64,000 bases of DNA from Kingdonia uniflora (Eukaryota > Streptophyta > Magnoliopsida > Ranunculales > Circaeasteraceae): NCBI GenBank assembly GCA_014058105.1, contig JACGCM010000976.1, positions 1 to 64,000 of the forward strand, written 5' to 3'. Below, in pieces: positions 1 to 13,628 of this stretch. The translations under genes were made by a program, and so were the position numbers. The notes under the pieces were generated by a model. The model worked only from the letters and a program-made list of their open reading frames with translations, was not told where the DNA came from and made no database searches. The first letter of the stretch is position 1. Each line of letters opens with the position of its first letter.

Positions 1-3000
1 GACCCATTTTTCATGGGATCGACCACTACGGGCGATGGGAAGCACAACCCATCAATGAATGGAAGCACTAATTATGCCTAAACAGATAAAGGGCATCACT
101 ACCATCAGAGAGGGATACTCGGCCCCTGTTTAACTTAGTCCTAAAAAAGGGTAGTACTAACCGTAAGAAAAAGTAGTACTAATCGTACTTATTCCAAATG
201 GGCAGCACAAACTGTGATAAAATGAAAACTACTAGTAAGACCAATTTTTCATATGAATCGTACATCGGGCTGGGCGTAGGGAAGTACTACCCATCAGGGA
301 ATAGAAGCACTACCATGACCTAGAAAGGAAATAAGGCATCACTAACCATCAGAGAGGGATATTCGAGCCATTTTTTACTTAGTCCTTAAAAAGGAAACAC
401 TAACCGTGATAAAAAAAAAAGTCACACTAACCGCGGCTTAGTACACAAAAGGTAGCCCATACAGTGATAAACAAAAACATACAAATGAGACCCATTTTTC
501 ATGGGATCGCCTATTCCCGGGCGATGGGAAGCATTACCCATCAGAAAATATAGCTTTAAAACCATGAAATAGAAGGTATAATGCATCACACAAACCATCC
601 GAGAAGAATACCGATTTTTTCTCTTCGTCCAAACAAAGGAAATACTAACCATGATAAAAAGGTAGTACTAACCGTGATAAATGATACACTACTAGTGAGA
701 CCCATTTTTCATAGAGATCACTCAGTCAAGGCGAATGAAATTACTACCCATCACTAAAAGGAAGAACTAAACATGACCTACAATGACAATAGGGCATCAC
801 TAACCATCACAGAGATACTCTACCAATTTTTACTTTGTACAATAGGAAACACTAACCCTGAGAGAAAGGCTGCACTAACCGTGGCTAAGTCCCAAAATGG
901 GCAGTACTAACCGTGATAAAGGAAACCCTACCAGTGAGACCCTTTTTCTTTAGAATCATGCAGTTCGGGCGATGAAAAACTACTCATTATGGAATAGAAG
1001 CACTAACCATGACCTGGAAGGGAATAAGGCATCATTACCATCAGATAGGGATATTCAAGCAATTTTTTACTTTGTCCCAAAAATGGAAACACTAGCCCGC
1101 GATAATAAAGCATCACTAACCATTACTTAGTCTTATAAAGGTAGCCCTGACTGTGATAAAGGGAAATACTTCCTGTATGACCCAATTTTTCTAGGGGATC
1201 GCCCATCCGGACGATAGGAAGCACTACCCATTAGAGAATGGAAGCACTAACCATGGCCTCTAAGAGAAATTAGGCATTACTAGCCATCAAAGAGAGATTC
1301 TCGATCGATTTTTCACATAGTTCCCAAATAGGAAACACAACCAGATAATAAAAAGCCAACACTAAGCGTGACTTAGTCCGAAAAAAAGAAGCACTAACGT
1401 GGTAAAAGGCTCATACTAGTGAGAACCATTTTTTACGGGGATCGCCCAGTTCGGGCTATGGGAAGCACTGCCCATATGAGAATGGAAGCATTAACAAAGA
1501 ACTGATGGGCAATAAGGCTTCATTAACCATCAGAGAGTGATACACGAGCCATTTTTTACTTAGTCCAAAAAAAAAGGAAACACTTACCGTGATAAAAAAG
1601 GCAGTATTACCGTGACTTTGTCCCAAAAAAGGTAACCTAACAGCGATAAAAGGAAACACTACCAGTGAGACACTTTTTTCATGGGGATCGCCCAGTACGG
1701 GAGATGGGAAGTACTACACACAAAGAATTGAAGCACTAACCATAACCTAAAAGGGCAATAAGCGTACTAACCATCAGAGAGGAATACTCGATCTATTTTT
1801 TCACTTGTCCAAAAAAGGGAAACAGTAGCCGTGATGAAAAGGAAGCACGAGCCGTGACTTTGTCCCGAAAAAGGTAGCACAAACCGTGAAAAAAGAATAC
1901 TACCACAAGACCCATTTTACATGGGGATCGCCTAGTACGGACGATGGAAAGTACTACCCATTAAGATTGGAGGCACTAACCATGATCTAGAAGGGCCATA
2001 AGCATCACTAACCATCAAAGAGTGAAACTCGATCTATTTTTACTGAGTCTATAAAAAGGAGCACTACCAGTGATGAGAAGGTAGTACTATTCGTGGCTTA
2101 GTCACGAAAAGGTAGCACTAATCGTGATAAAAGGAAATACTACTAGTGAGACTCATTTTTCATGGAATCACCCAGTTTCAGAAGATGGGAAGTACTACCC
2201 ATTTCAGAATGGAAGCACTAACCATGATCTAGAGGGAAATAAGGCATCACTAGCCATCAGAGAGGGATACTCGACCCATTTTTCACATACTCTAAAAAAG
2301 GGAAAATACTAACGGCGATAAAAAGGCAGTACTAACCGTGACTTAGTCCCAAAAAAGGCAGCACTAGCCGTGATAAAAGGAAATGCTACTAGTGAGACCC
2401 ATTTTTCATGGGATTACTCATCTGGGCGATGGAAAGCACTACCCATCACTGAAAGATGTAATAACCATGGCCTTGACTGAAAATAGGACATCACTAACCA
2501 TTTGAGAGGGATAATTAGCCAATTCTTAATTAGTCCAAAAAAAAGGAAGCACTAACTATGAGAAAAAGGCAGTACTAACCGTGTCTTAGTCCCAAAAATA
2601 GAAGCACTAACTGTGATAAAAGGAAACATTACTAGTGAAACAAATTTTTAATGGGATCGCTCGGTCAAGACGATGGGAAGCACTGGCAATCAGTGAATGA
2701 AAGCACTAACCATGACCAGATGGGCAAAAAGTCATCACTAACCATCAAGAGGGATACTCATGCCATTTTTCACTTAGTTCAAAAAATTGAAACACTAAGC
2801 GTGATAAAAAGGTGGCTCTAACCGTGACTTAATCCTAAAAATTGAGCACTTACAACAAAAAGTAAACACTACTTGTGAGACACATTTTTAATGGGGATCG
2901 TCCACATCCGGGCGATGGGAAGCACACCCATCAGAGAATGGATGCACTAACCATGACCAAGAAAAAAAAAAGAGCATCACTTACCATCTGAGAGGAATAC

Positions 3001-6000
3001 TCTCCCTTTTAAATTTAGTCCAAAAAAAGGGAAACAATAACCATGAGAAAAAAATAGCACTAACTGTGACTTAGACCCTAAAAGGACACACAAATTGTGC
3101 TAATGGAAACACAACCAGGGAGACATATTCTTCATACGAATCATGCTGTCTGGACGGGAAGCGCAACCCATAATGGATTAGAAACACTAACCATGACCTA
3201 GAAGGGCAATAAGGCATCACTACCATCAGAGAGGGAAATTTAAGCATTTTTCAATTAGTCCCAAAAAAGAAAACACTAACCGCGATAAAAAGGTATCACT
3301 AACTATGACTTAGTCCCTAAAAATGTGGCCCTGGCTGTGACAAAAGAAACACTACTAGTGAGACCCATTTTTTATGGGGATCACTCAGTTCGGGCGATGG
3401 GAAGCACTACCCATCAGAGAATTGAAGCACTAACAATGATCTAAAAGGGCAATAAGGCTTCATTAACATCAGAGTGGGATACTCGATCCATTATTCACTT
3501 AGTCTGAAAAAAGGAAACACAAACTGGGAAAAAAGGCAGTTCTAACCGTGACTTTGTCCCAAACAAGGTAGCACTAACCGTGAAAAATGGAAACACTACC
3601 AGTGAAACCCATTTTTCACGGGATCGCGCAGTCTGGCGATGGGAGCACTACCCATCATGAATTAAAGTACTAACCATGACCTAAAGGCCGATAAGGCACC
3701 ATTAACCATCAGAGAGGGATCTCGCTATCTATTTTTCGCTTAGCCCAAATAAAGGAAACACTAACCGTGATAAAGGGCAGCATTAACCATGACTTAGTCC
3801 CTAAAAGATCTGTACTACCGTGATAAAAGGAAATACTACCAGTGAGACACATATTGCATGGGGATAGCCCAGTCCGGACGAGGGGAAGTACTACCCATTA
3901 GTAATATAATACTACCATGATCTTGATAGGCAATTAGGCATCACCAACCACTAGAGAGATACTCGATCCATTTTTAACTTATTCCAAAAAACGGAAATAC
4001 AAACCGCAATAGAAAGGCAGCACTAGCTGTACGTAGTCCCAAAAAAGGCAGCACTAGCCTTGATAAAATGAAGCGCTACTAGTGAGACCCATTATTCATG
4101 GGGATCACTCAGTTTGGCGATAGAAAGCACTACCCATCATGAAAGGAAATGCTAACCATGACCTAGACTGACCATAAGGCATCACTAACCATCAGAGAGG
4201 GATACTCTGCCAATTCTTACTTAGTCCAAAAAATGGAATACTAACCGTGAGAAGAAAGCAACACTAACCGTGACTAAGTCTCGAAAAAGGTAACCCTAAC
4301 TTTGATAAAATGAAATACTACTATTGAAACAAATTTTTAATGGGGATCGCTCAGTCCGGGTGATGGGGAGCACTACCCATCAGAGAATGGAAGCACTAAC
4401 CATGGTCTAGATGGTCAAAAAAGCATCACTAACCATCATAGAGGGATACTCAAGACATTATTAGACTAGTCCATTAAAGAAAACAGTAAACGTGATAAAA
4501 AGGAAGCACTAACCGTGACTTAGTCCAAAAAATGTAGTATTAACCGTGATTAAAGGATATACTACCTGTAAGACCCATTTTTTATAGATTAGTGCCGTCT
4601 AGGCGATGGGAAGCACTACCCATCAGGGATTGAAGTACTAAACATGACCTTGAGGGCAATAAGGCATCACTATCCATTAGAGAGGGATATTCGAGACATT
4701 TTTTACATAGACCAAAAAAGCAAACAATAACTGTGATAGAAAGGCAGCTCTAACCGTGACTTAGTCCAAAAATAGTAGCCATGACCGTGATAAACGGAAA
4801 CACTGCCACTGAGATCTATTTTTCATGGGGATCTCCAAGTCTGGGCGATGGGAAGCACTACCCATCAGAGAGTGGATGCACTAACCCATGACCCAGAGGG
4901 CACTACGGCATCAGTAACCAAAGGAGAGAGATACACGATCTTTGTTTCACTTAGTCCAAATATAGGGAATACAAACTGTGATAAAAAGGAAGCACTAACT
5001 GTGACTTAGTCCCCAAAAAGGCAGCACTAACCGTGATAAAATTAAATACTACTAGTGAGAACCATTTTTCATGGGGATCAATCAGTCTGGACGATGGAAA
5101 GCACTACCCATCACTGAAAAAGAAGTACTAACCATAACCTAGACTGACAATAAGGCATCACTAACCATCAAAGAGGGATACTCAGCCAATTTTTACTTAG
5201 TCCAAATAATTGAAACACTAACCGTGACAAAACGACAGCTCTAACCATGACTTAGTCCCAAGAAAGGCTGCACTAACAGTGATAAAGAAATACTACAAGT
5301 GAGACAAATTTTACATGGGGATCACTCAGTCCGGGCGATGGGAAGTACTGCCCTTCAGAGAATGGAAGCACTAACCATGATCTAGATGGGCAAAAAGCAT
5401 CACTAACCATCAGAGAGAGATACTCAAGCCATTTTTCACTTAGTCCAGCAAAAAAAAATACTAACCGTAATAAAAGGAAGTACTAACTGTGACTTAGTCC
5501 CAAAAAATGAAGCACTCACCGCGAAAAAAGTAAATACTACTGTGAGACCCATTTTTCATGGGGATAGCCAAGTTCGGGAGATGGGAAGCACAACCATCAG
5601 AGAATGGATGCACTAACCATGACCTAGACTGATAAAAGGCATCATTAACCATCAGAGAAGGGTACTCGGCCCATTTATTACTTAATCCAAAAAAAGGGAA
5701 ACACTAACCGTGAGAAAAAAGTAGCACTAACCGTGATAAAAGGCAAAACAACGTGAAACCCATTTATCATAGTAATCAGCAGCTCGGGCGATGGGATGCA
5801 TTACCCATCTAGGAATAGAAACACTAACCATGACTTAGTAGGGCAATAAGGCATCGTTAACCATCAGAGAGGTACAATCAGGCCATTTTTACTTAGTCCC
5901 AAAATAGGAAACACTAATCGTGGTCGAAAGGCTGTACTAACCGTGACTTAGTCCTAAAAAGGTAGCCCTGACCATGATAAAAGGAATTACTACTAGTGAG

Positions 6001-9000
6001 ACCTAGTTTCATGGGTATCGCCCAGTCCGGGCGATGGGAATCACTACTCATCAGAGACTGAAGAACTTACCATGACCTTGAAAGACAAAATGGCATCACT
6101 AATCATCAGAGAGGGATACTCGATCTATTTTTCACTTAGTCAAAAAAAAAGAAACACTAACCATGATAAAACATAAACAAGTACTAAGCGTGACTCAGAC
6201 ATAAAAAAGGCAGTACTAACAGATATAAATGGAAACACTACCAGTGAGAACCAGTTTTAATGGGGATCGCTCAGTTTAGGCGATGGGAAACACTCCCCAT
6301 CAGATAATGGAAGCACTTACCATGATCAAGAAGGGTAATAAGGCTTCACTAACCATCAAAGACGGATACTCGAGTCCTTTTCCACTAAATCCAAAAAAGG
6401 GAAACATTAACCGTGATAAAAGGCAGCACTAACCGTGGCTTAGTCCCAAAAAAGGCAACACTAACTGTGATAAAAGTAAACACTACCAGTGGGACATATT
6501 TTTCATGGGGATCTCCCAGTCCAAACGATGGGAAGCACTGCCCATCAGAAAATGGAATCTCTAACCATAACCAGATGGGCAATAAGGCATCACTAACCTC
6601 AGAGAGGGATACTCAAGCTATTTTTCAGTTTGTCCATAAATTGGAAATAGTATCCATTATAAAAGGCAACACTAACCGTGACTAGTCCCAAAGAAGGCAA
6701 CACTAACCGTGATAAAAGTAAACACTACTTGTGAATCCAATTTTTCATGGGTATCTACTAGCCAAGGCTCAGGAAGAATACCCATTAGAGAATGGAAGCT
6801 CTAACCATGTCCTAGACTGTTAAAAGGGCATCACTAGCCATCAGAGAGTGATACTCCACCTATTTTAACTTAGCCCATAAAAAGAGAATTACTAACCGTA
6901 CGAAAAAGCCAGTACTAACCGTGACTTATCCGAAAATAGGCAGTACTAACCATGATAAAGGATACGCTACCATGTCAGCCATATTTCATGGGAATCACAT
7001 AGTCTGGGTGATGGGAATCCCTACCCATCTGGGAATGGAAGCACTAACCATGACCTATAAGGGCATTTGGCATAACTAACCATCAGAGAGGGATATTCGA
7101 GGCATTTTTTATTTTGTCCAAGAAATGGAAACCTAGCCGTGATAATAAGCATCACTAACAATTACTTAGTCCTAATATGGTAGCCCTGACCGTGATAAAG
7201 GGAAATACTACCAGTGTGACCCAATTTTCTAGGGGATCACCCAGTCCGGACGATTGAAAGCACTACCCATCAGAGAATGGAAGTACTAACCATGATCTAG
7301 AAGGGCAATATGCCTTTACTAACCATTAGAGAGGGATACTCAAGTCAGTTTTCACATAACACAAAAGAAGAAAACACTATCCGTTATAAAAAGGCAGCAT
7401 TAACCACGACTTAGTCACAAAAAAGGTAGTACTGACCGTGATAAAAGGAAATTTTTCCAGTGAGGCCCATTCTTAATGGGATTGCCAGTCCGGGTGATGG
7501 GAAGCACTACCTATCAGAGAATTGAAGCACTAACCATGACCTAGAAGGAAAATAAGGCATCACAAACCATCAAAGATGTATATTCGATCCATTTATCACA
7601 TAGTCCAAAAAAAGGAAACACTGACCGTGATAAAAGGAAAATATTGCCAGTGAGACCCAGTTTTTCTAGGGATCACCCTGTTCGGGCGATCGAAAGCACT
7701 ACCCATTAGAGAATGGAAGCACTTACCATGATCTAGAAGGTTAATAAGGCTTCACTAACCATCAAAGAGGGATATTCGAGCCATATTTCACTTAATCCAA
7801 AAATAGGAAACACTAACCGTGATAAAACGGCAGCACTAACCGTGACTTAGTCGCAAAAAAGATAATACTAACCGTGATAAAAGTAAACACTACCAGTGAG
7901 ACCAATTTTTAATGTGGATTTCCCAGTCCTAACGATGGGATGCACTACCCATCAGAGAATGGAAACACTAACCATGACCTATATGGCAATAAGGTATCAC
8001 TAACCATCAGAGAGAGATGCACGAGCTATTTTTCACTTAGTCCAAAAATAGGAAATAGTAACGGTGATAAAAAGGCACTACAAACCGTGACTTAGTCCCA
8101 AAATATGCAACACTATCCACCATAAAAGTAAATGCTATTTGTGAGAACCACTTTTCATGGGTATCGACCAGTCTGGGCTATGGGAACGCAACCCATCAGA
8201 GACTGGCAGCTCTAACTTTGACCTAGACTGATAAATGGCATCACTAACCATTAGAGAGGGATACTCGGCCAATTTTTGACTTAGCCCATAAAAAAAGAAT
8301 ACTTACCGTGAGAAAAAGGCTTTACTAACCGTGACTAAGTCCCAAAATGGCAGCACTAACCTGATAAAGGATATACTACCAGTGAGACCATTTTTCATGG
8401 AATTGCATTGTCTTGGCGATGGGAATCCTAACCACCTGGAATGGAAGCACTAACCATAACCTATAAGGGCAATAAGGCATAACTAACCATTTGAGAGGGA
8501 TATTCGAGCAATTTTTCACTTAGTCCAAAATGAAGAAACATTATCTGTGATATAAAAGCAGCATTAACCGTGATTTTGTCTCAAAAAGGCAGCATTGACC
8601 GTGAAAAAGGAAACACTACCAGTGTGACCCATTTTTCATGGGATGCACAGTTCGGACGATGGGAGCACTACCTGTCAGAGAATGGTTGAACTACCCATGA
8701 CCTAGAATGGCAATATTTCTTCACTAACCATTAGAGAGAGGATACCAGCAATTTTTCACATAGTCTAAAAAGAAGAAGCACTATCCGTGATTAAAAGGCA
8801 GCAAAACCGTGACTTAGTCCCAAAAAAGGCAGCATTGACCGTTATAAAAGGAAACACTACCGTAAGACCCATTTTCATGGGGATCGCCCAGTCTGGGCGA
8901 TGGGAAGCACTGCCCATCAGTGAATTGAAGCACTAACCATGACCTAGAAGGACAATAAGGCATCTCTATCCATCAGAGAGGGATACTCGATCTATCTTTT

Positions 9001-9495
9001 ACTTAGTCCAAAAAAGGAAATACTAACCGTGATAAAAAGGCAGCACCTACCGTGACTTAGTCCCAAAAAGGCAGCACTAACCGTGATAAAAGGAAATACT
9101 ACCAGTGAGACCCATTTTTCATGAGGATCGCTCAGTCCTGGACGATGGAAGCCTAACCATCAGCGAATGGAAGAACTAACCATGATCTTAAAGGGAAATA
9201 AGGCATCACTTAACATCAGAGGGATACTCAAGCCAATTTTTACTTAGTCCCAAAAAAGTAATACTAATCGTGATAAAAGGCATCACTAACCATGACTTAG
9301 TCCCAATATAGCAGCACTAACTATGATAAAAGGAAGCACTACTGGTGAGACCCATTTTTCTTGGGGATCACTCAGTCAAGGCGATGGAAGTACTACCATC
9401 ACTGAAATGAAGAACTAACTATGACCTTGACTGACTAAATGGCATCACTAACCATCGGAGGGAAGCATTAGCGGTGAAACCCATTTTTTTTTTGG
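1..9495. repeat. Satellite array, ~240-bp unit, about 40 copies
   Basis: The whole stretch is head-to-tail copies of a unit that begins around GACCCATTTTTCATGGGGAT. Anchor copies fall near 1, 239, 489, 699, 938, 1179, 1423, 1669, 1909, 2149, 2395 and so on to 9107 and 9348. The 36 units between 489 and 9107 average about 239 bp; a few are short (for example 7463 to 7650). Each unit holds about seven copies of a ~15-nt module of the form AGCACTAACCRTGA. Near the unit start are three short palindromes in a row: CCCAT/ATGGG, CGCCC/GGGCG and GATGGG/CCCATC. Copies differ by many point changes and small indels, so the array is old or not recently homogenised. It continues off the left edge. Open frames within it are short and not conserved between units. 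I do not recognise the family. Confidence 0.95.
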
Positions 9496-9814
9496 AACAC
9501 TCAGTCTCATGTGTTGTCTTTCACATCTTCAGGGAATATCGATGCTTATAAGGCCCACATAACTTGGGCTTCTGTCTCAAGAGTTATTTTTTGGTGGTTT
9601 GGGGATGCTGCCCATCTTCCAAGGTATCGTAAGGGTAGTACCATGGGTAGAATCGCGATGGTCACCCAACCTGAGTCTTAAAATACCCGTGAGGGTTGGG
9701 AAAAAGCTGACATCAGGGCCCCACCCTATCTGATGACTTGTGTTAGTTTTGGGGATTGGTGGGACAAATCGGTGGACATAGGGCTGAATCTCAGTATATC
9801 ATGCCGCACATGTC
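9496..9814. other. Non-coding transition between satellite and TatA
   Basis: The satellite breaks off after a T-run near 9480-9490 and the sequence changes character. I see no coding homology or tandem structure here. The part around 9590-9780 is richer in G and C than its surroundings and may be a scrap of another repeat. Recognisable integrase coding begins at about 9815. Confidence 0.5.
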
Positions 9815-10805
9815 TCAGGACGATCACTAGCACAGAAGCATTCATACAAGGCTTATACTGGCCAATAATGAGCAAGACTACAAAGACTTTATCAGAAATG
9901 CTATAAGTGTTAAATCTACAACCAAGATATCAAAAGTCCACTTATTAACTTACATGTCAGTAATGGCCTCTAGCCATTTAAGAGATGGGCAATTGACCTC
10001 ATTGGTCCATTTTACCTTATATTAGGAAACAAAAAGTTTGTCCTTGTAGCTACTACTACTTCACCAAATGGTCGAAGCCGTACCACTTTCTCATACTGAC
10101 AAAAATGAGTAATCAAGTTCCTCTAGGAGTATATCACTCAATTTGGTTGTCCACAAATGATTAGATCAGATAATGGAAATAGTTCATCAGCAACAAAGTC
10201 CTCACTTTCCTTCGCAAGAACAAATCCAATTGAATACTTTGATACCTTACAATCTTCTGGGATGGCCAAGCCGAAGCTATCAATAAAAGCATCATGTGAG
10301 GATTACGAAAGTGCCTTGATGAAAGAATGGGAGATGGATCGATAAACTACTTAGATTTTATGGGCATAAACACACCCTCGAACATCCATTGGTTATATAC
10401 CATTTATGATGGTATTCGGTACTGAGTTGTCATCCATTTAGACCTCGACCTCCCAACAGTAAGAAGACAAGTCACAATGAAGACAATGAGCTTGGACTTC
10501 ACTATAATCTTATGGATCGATGAACTCGAGATCATGCCATCGTAAACTTGGGGCAATCCTATACACTCTAAGGAAAACATACAATAAGATGGTTAGAAGC
10601 GCAAATTCAGCATCGGTGACCTTGTACTTCGACGAATTCAAGTCGATACTCGACCAAGGAACTCAGGAAAATTATCAAAAAATTTGGAATGACCTTATTT
10701 TGTAAGTAACAAGAATGATAGTGGTACATACTGGTTTATTACTGAAATGAAGTACAATTCGAGTTCCCATGGAATACAACTCATCTAAAGATGTCTACAG
10801 ATAAA
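9815..10805 (+). pseudogene. TatA pol remnant: integrase, degenerate
   Basis: Conceptual translation over shifting frames follows Ty3/gypsy integrase. The zinc-finger segment ends in GLYWPIMSK at about 9850. A catalytic-core piece reads MIRSDNG near 10157. DGQAEAINKSI follows at about 10265-10300. A C-terminal stretch near 10570-10705 matches the RNxRVxxRxFxxGD to NWEGP part of other Tat integrases, and the last recognisable residues lie before about 10800. Integrase would join the element's cDNA to host DNA; here stops and frameshifts occur every few dozen codons, so it is non-functional. There is no RT or RNase H upstream, showing that the element was cut at its 5' side. Confidence 0.8.
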
Positions 10806-11359
10806 AGTTGTAATCTATTTTATTTTTCCTCAAATAAACAAAGTTTTCTTTCCTATCATTACATCATATATTCTACACTTTTTCTTTTAACAAAACTGAA
10901 AAGTATTTGTCAAAATTAAGTTTCATTCCTTCGATAAAATAGATATCCAGTTAAAAGAAAACTTTTACACATTATTATTAATTCGACAATACATGATATG
11001 ATTGTATTTTTCATCACAACTAGATATCTCATAAAGGAACATATCTGGCAAAATCTTTTAGTTGATAAAACCATCACATTGCCATATTCTCCATCAATTG
11101 AGATACTTTCCATAGGCAATATCTAACAACATCTCCAAAAGGATGACATACTTTTAATCATCTCGATAAACACTTAGCATATTTTTCTAAAAATCACACA
11201 TCTCATTCGACTACTTATCCAATCACAAAACTTTAAAACATATGGTTCGATAAAATACTTAAAAAGTCAATTTATCAACATATTCAAAAATAGTCAAGGT
11301 CCAATCGACCACTAGTACAATATTTAAATTTAACAAAAAATAGATTAATTTAAACTGCT
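10806..11359. other. TatA spacer between pol end and antisense ORF
   Basis: This AT-rich sequence has no convincing coding capacity. It occupies the position where TatB and TatC carry tandem repeats, but no tandem structure is evident here. It holds the presumed 3' untranslated parts of both pol and the antisense ORF. Confidence 0.5.
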
Positions 11360-13628
11360 TTAGTTCTTGTTAGGAGGAGTCTGGGTAGCATCCTTCACTA
11401 GCACACCAGGAGTTAGCTCATCCAATACTTCCTCTTGCACTGCACCCTTACCCTCATTATCGGAGTTGACAAAACTCAACCAAGCTACAACAGCCAAGCA
11501 TTTTGTAAAACTTCTTCCTCTCTTCCATTAATCAAACTCCCCAGCAAAATTGGCCTTATATACTTGAGAGGGTCAATGTTGATTCGATCGGCTTCTTCTT
11601 TAGATTCAGCAAAGATCTTGGCATGTTCTACCTCCATCAACCTTTTGGCAGATAAGATTCATTCACGAACATCATCCTCAAAATTCTACTTCTGAAGAGT
11701 CAAGGCCTCTTCCCATTCCTTCTCTAGATCAGTCCTAATCTGTGCAATCTCTTTTCTCTTCTCTCCTAGACACATCGTTTTGGTGTCAGCATTGGTAGCA
11801 AGGCTTCAACCTTCATCTTCTCTAATTTAATCTCCAGCTCCACCTTCTCAGCAGTCAGCTCCTTCTCAATGTTCTTAGAGACCATATGCTCATTAGCAAG
11901 GCTCTTCTTACCAAGCATCTGAGGCTTCACATCAAGAAGACGCCTCTTGATCTGCATTCGAGTATAACAATAAGACCTCGATAAAGGTACTAAAGCCATT
12001 AAACGAGTCATAGCATGAAAATTTATAACCTGGTGCATTGTACGGTGGCCTTCGATGAAGAAGGTTGACAAACTTTCAACTCCAATCAAGCAGTTGAAAA
12101 AATGTTCCTTCAAGGAGTGTTTCCCATAACATAGGACTCAATAGTCTGATGGGTCTCCTCGAAGGAACCTCCAAAGTTCCCACAATCCTTCGACCTGACA
12201 TGGGAATCCATCTTCCGTGATGCAGCATTTTGCTGAGAAAAAATGGTCAACTTCGATGGTCAACCCACTGGAACAGTTAAAGTCCCAGACCCCACAATCT
12301 CAACATTCTCCCTTACTTGATGGGGGATTGTCGAGTCATCCTCTTCGATGAGGGGACAAAGGCAGCACGAAAATTGATAGCTCTCTTTCTCTTCTTGGTG
12401 AAGACCTACTTAGTAGGGACTCTCACTCTGCCGTAGCGGAGTCAGTGGTGTACCCACTAAGAGCAGGGTTATCGAGGGGTAGACTTGACTCAGCAGACCT
12501 CTTGCTCTTGGCCAACATTTTTCTGTCGATTAGGGGAACTTTAAAACCCTAGGTTCGAGATTAATTTAAACCAACTTCTCGAAAGAGCTCTTTGACTTTC
12601 TCTTGATCTGCTACAATCAAATCCACTCGCCCAAAGCAGTTAGCTTTTAGATGATTCAACCTACCTTTCACCTTCAAGCACTTCTCTGTGTCTTTTACAG
12701 CTGTAAAAACATAGATTTAATTCGAGCTTCAATAGAAATCAGTACTTCGAGAAATATCATATTCTACAACAACATAAACATTTTTACTAGTTACCTAAAT
12801 AGAAACTTTTCAACTTTAGAGGCTCCCCAGGATCTTTTGGGTGGTCAAACTCATAATTACCCAAAACCAGTAGACGGTAGACAAATACTTCCCCTAGTCA
12901 AGACCATATCGTAGAATAAGGGTCTCTTGAGAAACTTGGTTAGGTATCTATTGCCAATTTTTTTAGAATTATCCTTTAATGTGTAATACACACAAGTCAT
13001 TAACCAAAATAAACTTTTCCCCCTCTCCTTTAAACGGCCATTCAGCATATGTACCACCCTAAAAAGGTCGTATTCATTAGGATTAAACTGACCTGAGGCA
13101 ACATCAAAGAAGTTTAAAAACTTCTTTTGGTCAGCTCGAAGAGGTAACTTTAACCCTATTAATTTGTTCTCTATGGACAAGGATCACATCCATCGGGAGT
13201 TCTTGGTCATTCATATCACCAAGATACCCCTCTAGCCTAGTGTCTTCAGGGATACCATATTTCTGTTTAAAATTTAATATTTCAATAGTCTCATCCGCAT
13301 CCCCATAATACTCATCATCCAAAGCCAGGTCTAATTCTTCTTTAGACCTACCCCCTCCAAAGAACTCTTCTCGACCACTGGTCTGTGGCTTGTGTTTTAC
13401 ATCTGTTTTACTTCTATCATCATTAGACACTTCGAGAACCTTTTTTTCCAACCTTGCTCGATTCTCTTTAGAAATGTCCATACCTCTCTCCTCAACTCTA
13501 AAATTTCTACCCAAATCTTGTACACAGGCAGTCGCATCCAGTATTATGGGTTCTACATCGACAATACTTTCATAAATTTCCTCTACATTAGTATCAGGGC
13601 AATTAGCATTTTGAATCGATTCAGCCAT
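11360..13628 (-). pseudogene. TatA antisense extra ORF (plant gypsy-type transposon domain), broken
   Basis: The reading starts at an ATG at 13628 and runs leftwards. The first ~165 codons are open and acidic. A frame change near 13140 leads into a core reading [16 protein letters not shown] and then GQFNPNEY. This core recurs in the matching ORFs of TatB (near 19500) and TatC (near 36300) and resembles the 'putative gypsy type transposon' domain of plant proteins. Downstream come an apparent intron acceptor near 12650 and a charged, helix-rich, probably coiled-coil part at 11766-12113. A short acidic tail ends at TAA (11360-11362). The function of these additional ORFs is unknown. Frameshifts and stops make this copy a pseudogene. 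Sense pol lies just to the left, in convergent orientation. Confidence 0.7.

Noticed and set aside
1456..6685. Open frames of 60-90 codons in the satellite
   Set aside because: They follow the repeat period, differ from unit to unit and lack any shared start or protein homology.
1..9495. CRISPR-like array
   Set aside because: Units are ~240 bp, contiguous and diverged, with no constant repeat/unique spacer pattern, and the DNA is from a plant nucleus.
1..9495. The CACTA motif of the satellite as evidence of a CACTA transposon
   Set aside because: The modules lack transposon termini and inverted repeats; the five bases recur by the repeat's own structure.
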